Below are positions 7,459 through 10,529 of a DNA stretch of 10,529 nucleotides, in pieces. Made by a program: the position numbers and the translations under genes. Source of the stretch: an uncultured bacterium (GTDB lineage Bacteria; Actinomycetota; Coriobacteriia; Coriobacteriales; Coriobacteriaceae); NCBI GenBank assembly GCA_905216075.1, contig CAJMSO010000042.1, forward strand, positions 1-10,529, given 5' to 3'. How positions within the stretch are numbered: the stretch's first letter is position 1; each line of letters opens with the position of its first letter. The notes beneath the pieces were generated by a model that saw only the letters and a program-made list of their open reading frames with translations, had not been told where the DNA came from and ran no database searches.

Positions 7459-8835
7459 GTGGAAACCAAGCAATACCCCGACATGGAGTGCGACGTCGTT
7501 ATTGCCGGCTGCGGCGTGGCGGGTCTGTACGCGGCCCTCAATCTGCCGACGAGCACGCGCGTGGTCATGCTCTCCAAGGGCGCTGTCGACGAGTGCGACT
7601 CGATGCTCGCGCAGGGCGGAATCTGCGTGCTGCCCGAAGGCTCAGACTACGATGCCTTCTTTGAGGACACCATGCACGCCGGCCACTACGAGAACCGCCG
7701 CGAGAGCGTCGACATCATGATCCGCTCGAGCCGCTCGGTCATCAACGACCTGCTGGCCATGGGCGTGGATTTTGAGCGCAAGACCGACGGCAGCCTCGAC
7801 TTTACCCGCGAGGGCGCACACAGCCGTCCGCGCATTGCCTTCCATGCCGACATTACGGGCAAGGAGATCACGACTAAGCTGCTCCAGGCCGTTCGCAAGC
7901 TTGATAACGTGCAGATTTTGGAGCACGTGGCCATGACCGACATCCTGACGGGCGAGCGTGACGGCGCCACGGTGTGCACCGGTGTCGTCGCCGTTTCCGT
8001 GGACGAGGACAACTCGGTTCGTCCCGCCGACGAGCTGGCAAACGCCGCCGAGGACGTGCATGTCGGCGAGCCGTTTAAGATCCATGCCCGCCATACGCTG
8101 TGGGCGACGGGCGGTATCGGCGGCGTGTACGACCATTCGACCAACTACCCGCAGCTCACCGGTGACGCCTGCTACATCGCGCAGGAGCACGGCATCACGA
8201 TGGAGCACCTGGACTACGTGCAGATCCACCCCACGGGCCTGTTCTCGCCGCAGCCGGGTCGCACATTCCTGATCAGCGAGAGCTGCCGCGGCGAGGGCGC
8301 GATTCTGCTCAATGCCGCCGGCGAGCGTTTTACCGACGAGTTGCAGCCGCGCGACGTTGTCGCCGACGCCATCCGCGAGCAGATGAAGCAGGACGGCACC
8401 GAGCACGAGTGGCTGAGCTTTGCCCCCGTCGAGCGCGACGTGGTGACCGGGCACTTTGCCAATATTCGCGCGCGCTGCCTGGAGGACGGCCGCGACATCC
8501 TGGACGAGCCCATTCCCGTCACGCCCACGCAGCACTACTTTATGGGCGGCGTGTGGGTCGACAAGGACGGCCGCACCTCGATGCCCGAGCTCTACGCCGC
8601 GGGCGAGACGGCCTGCAATGGCGTGCACGGCAAGAATCGCCTGGCTTCTAACAGCCTGCTCGAGGCGCTGGTCTGGGGTCGTCGCGCCGCGTGGTATATG
8701 CGTACCGGCGAGTCGCTGGCCGTGGAGCAGGCCGGTGAGCCCGCGCTTGACGGGCGTCACCGCGCCCTGAGCGCCGATGCCCTTGCAATCGATGATTTGG
8801 CCCGTGCCGCCGGCACGCAGGCCGTGGAGGAGTAG
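7459..8835 (+). CDS. nadB: L-aspartate oxidase NadB (short form)
   Basis: This FAD enzyme oxidises L-aspartate to iminoaspartate, the substrate of NadA. I choose GTG 7459, giving 458 residues, because AGGGAGAGG (7444-7452) sits 6 nt before it and the FAD motif DVVIAGCGVAGLYAA (12-26) then begins at the usual distance from the N-terminus. The upstream in-frame ATG at 7432 lies in a palindromic repeat. Further motifs: CDSMLAQGGICV (46-57), ATGGIGGVYDHSTNYP (216-231), QIHPTGLFSPQ (255-265), SESCRGEGAILL (273-284), ELQPRDVVADAI (294-305), TQHYFMGGVWVD (357-368), and ETACNGVHGKNRLASNSLLE (383-402). Probable active-site residues are His257, Glu274, Arg277, Arg298, His359 and Arg394. It is shorter than the roughly 530-540 residues of the E. 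coli and B. subtilis enzymes and lacks most of the C-terminal helical domain. A succinate dehydrogenase or fumarate reductase flavoprotein is the main alternative, made unlikely by the operon. Confidence 0.95.
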   Translation: METKQYPDMECDVVIAGCGVAGLYAALNLPTSTRVVMLSKGAVDECDSMLAQGGICVLPEGSDYDAFFEDTMHAGHYENRRESVDIMIRSSRSVINDLLAMGVDFERKTDGSLDFTREGAHSRPRIAFHADITGKEITTKLLQAVRKLDNVQILEHVAMTDILTGERDGATVCTGVVAVSVDEDNSVRPADELANAAEDVHVGEPFKIHARHTLWATGGIGGVYDHSTNYPQLTGDACYIAQEHGITMEHLDYVQIHPTGLFSPQPGRTFLISESCRGEGAILLNAAGERFTDELQPRDVVADAIREQMKQDGTEHEWLSFAPVERDVVTGHFANIRARCLEDGRDILDEPIPVTPTQHYFMGGVWVDKDGRTSMPELYAAGETACNGVHGKNRLASNSLLEALVWGRRAAWYMRTGESLAVEQAGEPALDGRHRALSADALAIDDLARAAGTQAVEE

Positions 8836-8838
8836 ACC

Positions 8839-9699
8839 ATGAATCCCATTACCATGAAGCTCGTCGTCGATGATCTGATTTTGCAGGCTCTGCGTGAGGA
8901 CATCACGTTTGAGGATGTGAGCACGGCGAGCGTGTGCCCCACGGCGCGCCCCGCCACGGTGGAGCTCATCGCCAAGGCCGATGGCATCATCGCCGGCCTG
9001 GACGTGTTCGCTCGCACCTTTGAGCTGCTGGATCCGCAGAGCTCGGTGCTGTTTGATGTCGTCGATGGCGATGAGGTGCACGCCGGCGACCACGTGGGCC
9101 AAGTGCGCGGCGACGCGCGCGTGCTGCTTTCGGGCGAGCGCGTGGCGCTCAACTATCTACAGCGTATGAGCGGTATCGCCACCTACACGCACAACATGGC
9201 AGCGGCGCTCGAGGGTACCAAGACCGTGCTCGTCGATACGCGCAAGACCACGCCGGGCATGCGCGTCTTCGAGAAAGCCGCGGTCGAGATCGGCGGCGGC
9301 AGCAATCACCGTTACAACCTGTCGACGGCCGTCATGCTCAAGGACAACCACATCGATGCCGCCGGCGGTGTGACGCGTGCGATCGAGATGGCGCGCGCCC
9401 ATGCATCGTTTACCACGACGGTCGAGATCGAGTGCGAAAACCTGGACATGGTACGCGAGGCCGTGGAGTCCGGCGCCGACATCATCATGTTCGACAACAT
9501 GACCCACGACGATATGGCTGCCGCGATTGAGCTTATCGCCGGTCGCGCCAAGACCGAGTGCTCGGGCAACGTGGACGCCAGCAATATCCGCGCGCTCGCC
9601 GACCTGGGCGTTGACTTTATTAGCTCGGGGGCGTTGACGCACTCTGCGCCGATTCTCGACCTCTCGCTTAAGCACCTGCGTCTGTTGGACGGTAAATAA
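8839..9699 (+). CDS. nadC: Nicotinate-nucleotide pyrophosphorylase (quinolinate phosphoribosyltransferase) NadC
   Basis: It converts quinolinate and PRPP to nicotinate mononucleotide, CO2 and pyrophosphate, the last step of the quinolinate branch, in the cytoplasm. The 286-residue length is normal. Motifs in order: ALREDITFEDVST (17-29), a substrate-binding GERVALNYLQRMSGIATY (99-116), DTRKTTPGMR (133-142), GGGSNHRYNLSTAVMLKDNH (152-171), VEIECENLDMVREAVESGAD (195-214), MFDNM (217-221) and SSGALTHSAPILDLSLK (262-278). Arg101, Arg135, Lys136, His157, Arg158, Lys168, Glu198 and Asp219 fit the phosphate-, substrate- and metal-binding positions of the family. ATG 8839 lies 3 bases after the nadB stop, and its ribosome site GGAGGAG (8826-8832) is inside the end of nadB, so translation is probably coupled. 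Its stop overlaps the next start by one base. Confidence 0.96.
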   Translation: MNPITMKLVVDDLILQALREDITFEDVSTASVCPTARPATVELIAKADGIIAGLDVFARTFELLDPQSSVLFDVVDGDEVHAGDHVGQVRGDARVLLSGERVALNYLQRMSGIATYTHNMAAALEGTKTVLVDTRKTTPGMRVFEKAAVEIGGGSNHRYNLSTAVMLKDNHIDAAGGVTRAIEMARAHASFTTTVEIECENLDMVREAVESGADIIMFDNMTHDDMAAAIELIAGRAKTECSGNVDASNIRALADLGVDFISSGALTHSAPILDLSLKHLRLLDGK

Positions 9700-10244
9700 T
9701 GGACGCCCGCGAGCGTCGCCGTGCCATCATGGGCGTGCTCGAGCGAGCCAAAGAGCCCGTCTCGGGCAGTGCGCTTGCTCGTGAGGTGGGTGTGAGCCGC
9801 CAGATTGTCGTGCAAGACATCGCCCTGCTGCGCGCCGATGGGCACGATATCGTGGCGACCAATCGCGGCTACGTGCTGCAGGAGGCCCCCAGCAGCCCCG
9901 CCGTGCCCACGCGCCTGGTCAAGGTGCACCATGGCGTGGAGCAGGCAGGTGACGAGCTCACGAGCATCGTCGACGCGGGTGGTGCCGTGCTCAATGTAAT
10001 CGTCAACCATCGCGTGTATGGCAAGATCACAGCCGATCTGGACATTCGCAACCGTCGCGATATCGAGCGCTATCTTGAGGGCATTGCCAGCGGCAAGAGC
10101 TTCCCACTGCTGACGGTGACGAGCGGCTACCACTTCCATCGCATTGCGGCAGAGGATGAGCAGACCCTCGACGAGATCGAGGCGATGCTTAAGGAGAAAG
10201 GCTACCTAGCAGACCTGATGCCCTACGAAGACGATTTGTCCTAG
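9699..10244 (+). CDS. niaR: Niacin-responsive repressor NiaR (HTH plus 3H domain)
   Basis: This DNA-binding repressor is expected to sense niacin and shut off NAD synthesis genes. It has 181 residues. Residues about 5-60 form a winged helix-turn-helix (GSALAREVGVSRQIVVQDIA, then LRADGHDIVATNRGYVL). Residues about 72-175 are a 3H domain: VKVHHGVEQAGDELTSIVD, NVIVNHRVYGKITADLDIRN and SGYHFHRI. His78, Glu86, His145 and His147 match, with a one-residue shift, the metal ligands I recall for Thermotoga TM1602 (His79, Glu87, His146, His148), so the metal site appears intact. The gene starts in a TAATG overlap with nadC and has only a weak ribosome site (GGACGG, 9687-9692), implying translational coupling. 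Being last in the operon it would be self-controlled through the 6293-6336 palindrome. Confidence 0.93.
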   Translation: MDARERRRAIMGVLERAKEPVSGSALAREVGVSRQIVVQDIALLRADGHDIVATNRGYVLQEAPSSPAVPTRLVKVHHGVEQAGDELTSIVDAGGAVLNVIVNHRVYGKITADLDIRNRRDIERYLEGIASGKSFPLLTVTSGYHFHRIAAEDEQTLDEIEAMLKEKGYLADLMPYEDDLS

Positions 10245-10261
10245 TCGACGCCGCATCTATA

Positions 10262-10328
10262 AGTTGCGGTGAAATAGTTCCTAAAATCGGCATCCAAGCC
10301 ATAAAACAGGAACTATTCCACCGCAACT
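10262..10328. repeat. Long inverted repeat, 21-bp arms with one mismatch, 25-nt loop, function unknown
   Basis: The arms are 10262-10282 (beginning AGTTGCGGTGAAATAG) and 10308-10328 (ending ATTCCACCGCAACT); they pair with a single A/G difference. The loop at 10283-10307 is A-rich at both ends. It lies 17 bp after niaR. No T-tract follows, so by itself it is not a classic terminator. It has the same design as the element at 6210-6268 (about 20-bp arms, about 20-nt loop, TGCGG near the outer end), suggesting a REP/MITE-like class, but the arm sequences otherwise differ. Confidence 0.75.
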
Positions 10329-10366
10329 GCCAAGGGTCCCGCTCCAAATTAGCTGCCTATATAAGC

Positions 10367-10404
10367 AAAAGGAGGCCTCCGCGGCGATGCGGAGGCCTCC
10401 TTTT
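10367..10404. terminator. Strong bidirectional intrinsic terminator
   Basis: The stem AAAAGGAGGCCTCCGC (10367-10382) and GCGGAGGCCTCCTTTT (10389-10404) is perfect over 16 bp with the loop GGCGAT. A T-run follows on the plus strand (through 10405) and the AAAA at 10367-10370 gives a T-run on the minus strand. It ends transcription of the minus-strand ferredoxin gene, whose stop is 40 bp away, and can also stop the nad operon coming from the left. Confidence 0.93.
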
Positions 10405-10443
10405 TGTGCACGGTGTACTTTTGAGTGTGCAAGTGGGGAGTTG

Positions 10444-10529
10444 TTACTCCTCGACGATCTCGGTGATCGCGCCAGCGGGGCAAGCGTCCTGGCAAGCGCC
10501 ACAGGCGACGCAGGAGTCCTCGTCAGCGA
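10444..10529 (-). CDS. Bacterial 2[4Fe-4S]-type ferredoxin, C-terminal part (partial)
   Basis: The gene runs leftward and its start is beyond the right edge; only 27 complete codons plus the stop are visible. They read ADEDSCVACGACQDACP followed by AGAITEIVEE. The CxxCxxCxxxCP pattern is a full [4Fe-4S] ligand motif, and the short acidic tail after AITEI is typical of small clostridial-type ferredoxins, which carry electrons between redox enzymes in the cytoplasm. A first cluster motif is expected in the missing part. It could also be the C-terminus of a larger ferredoxin-domain protein. The terminator at 10367-10404 lies directly downstream. Confidence 0.9.
   Translation of the reverse strand, partial: ADEDSCVACGACQDACPAGAITEIVEE

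Noticed and set aside
6435..9102. Long minus-strand frames opposite nadA, nadB and the start of nadC
   Set aside because: They are shadows produced by GC-biased third positions; the plus-strand proteins contain complete family motifs.
1..10529. A new defence, CRISPR or mobile-element system
   Set aside because: Reading both strands shows no array of regularly spaced repeats, no transposase, integrase, nuclease or toxin-antitoxin genes; all substantial coding sequence is accounted for by the surface protein, the NAD operon and a ferredoxin.

Overview
The window looks like chromosomal DNA of a high-GC Gram-positive gut bacterium, most likely a Collinsella-type member of the Coriobacteriia. This is inferred from the giant LPXTG-like surface protein built of MBG/YDG-type repeats and Cys/His modules, from a nadA-nadB-nadC-niaR cluster with a Firmicutes-style niacin repressor, and from GC-rich codon use. 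No rRNA or marker gene is present to prove the taxonomy.

Layout. Positions 1-6113 (+) hold the 3' part of a very large cell-wall-anchored surface protein; its start lies left of the window, and 2036 residues are visible. Its order is a beta-helix-like region, repeated Ig-like (YDG/MBG) units, three Cys/His modules, a C-terminal beta domain, a Thr/Lys-rich spacer, and an LPESG sorting signal with membrane anchor. The 264-bp gap after it carries three separate inverted repeats: a likely terminator (6130-6161), an unexplained 20-bp-arm palindrome (6210-6268), and a perfect 19-bp-arm palindrome (6293-6336) that encloses a good promoter and is the probable NiaR operator.

Positions 6378-10244 (+) form a compact operon for de novo NAD synthesis: quinolinate synthase (nadA), L-aspartate oxidase (nadB), quinolinate phosphoribosyltransferase (nadC) and the 3H-domain repressor niaR. 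NadB oxidises aspartate to iminoaspartate, NadA condenses this with dihydroxyacetone phosphate to quinolinate, and NadC converts quinolinate to nicotinate mononucleotide. NiaR is expected to shut the operon off when niacin is plentiful, and because its gene is last in the operon it would control itself. A palindromic repeat sits between nadA and nadB and contains an ATG that misleads start calling; the better nadB start is GTG at 7459.

Positions 10245-10529 hold a second long hairpin element (10262-10328), a strong bidirectional terminator (10367-10404), and the C-terminal end of a bacterial ferredoxin gene on the minus strand that runs off the right edge.

I found no CRISPR array, tRNA, rRNA, transposase or clear novel enzyme system. 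The less ordinary items are the dispersed hairpin elements, the operator/promoter architecture, and the Cys/His modules of the surface protein.
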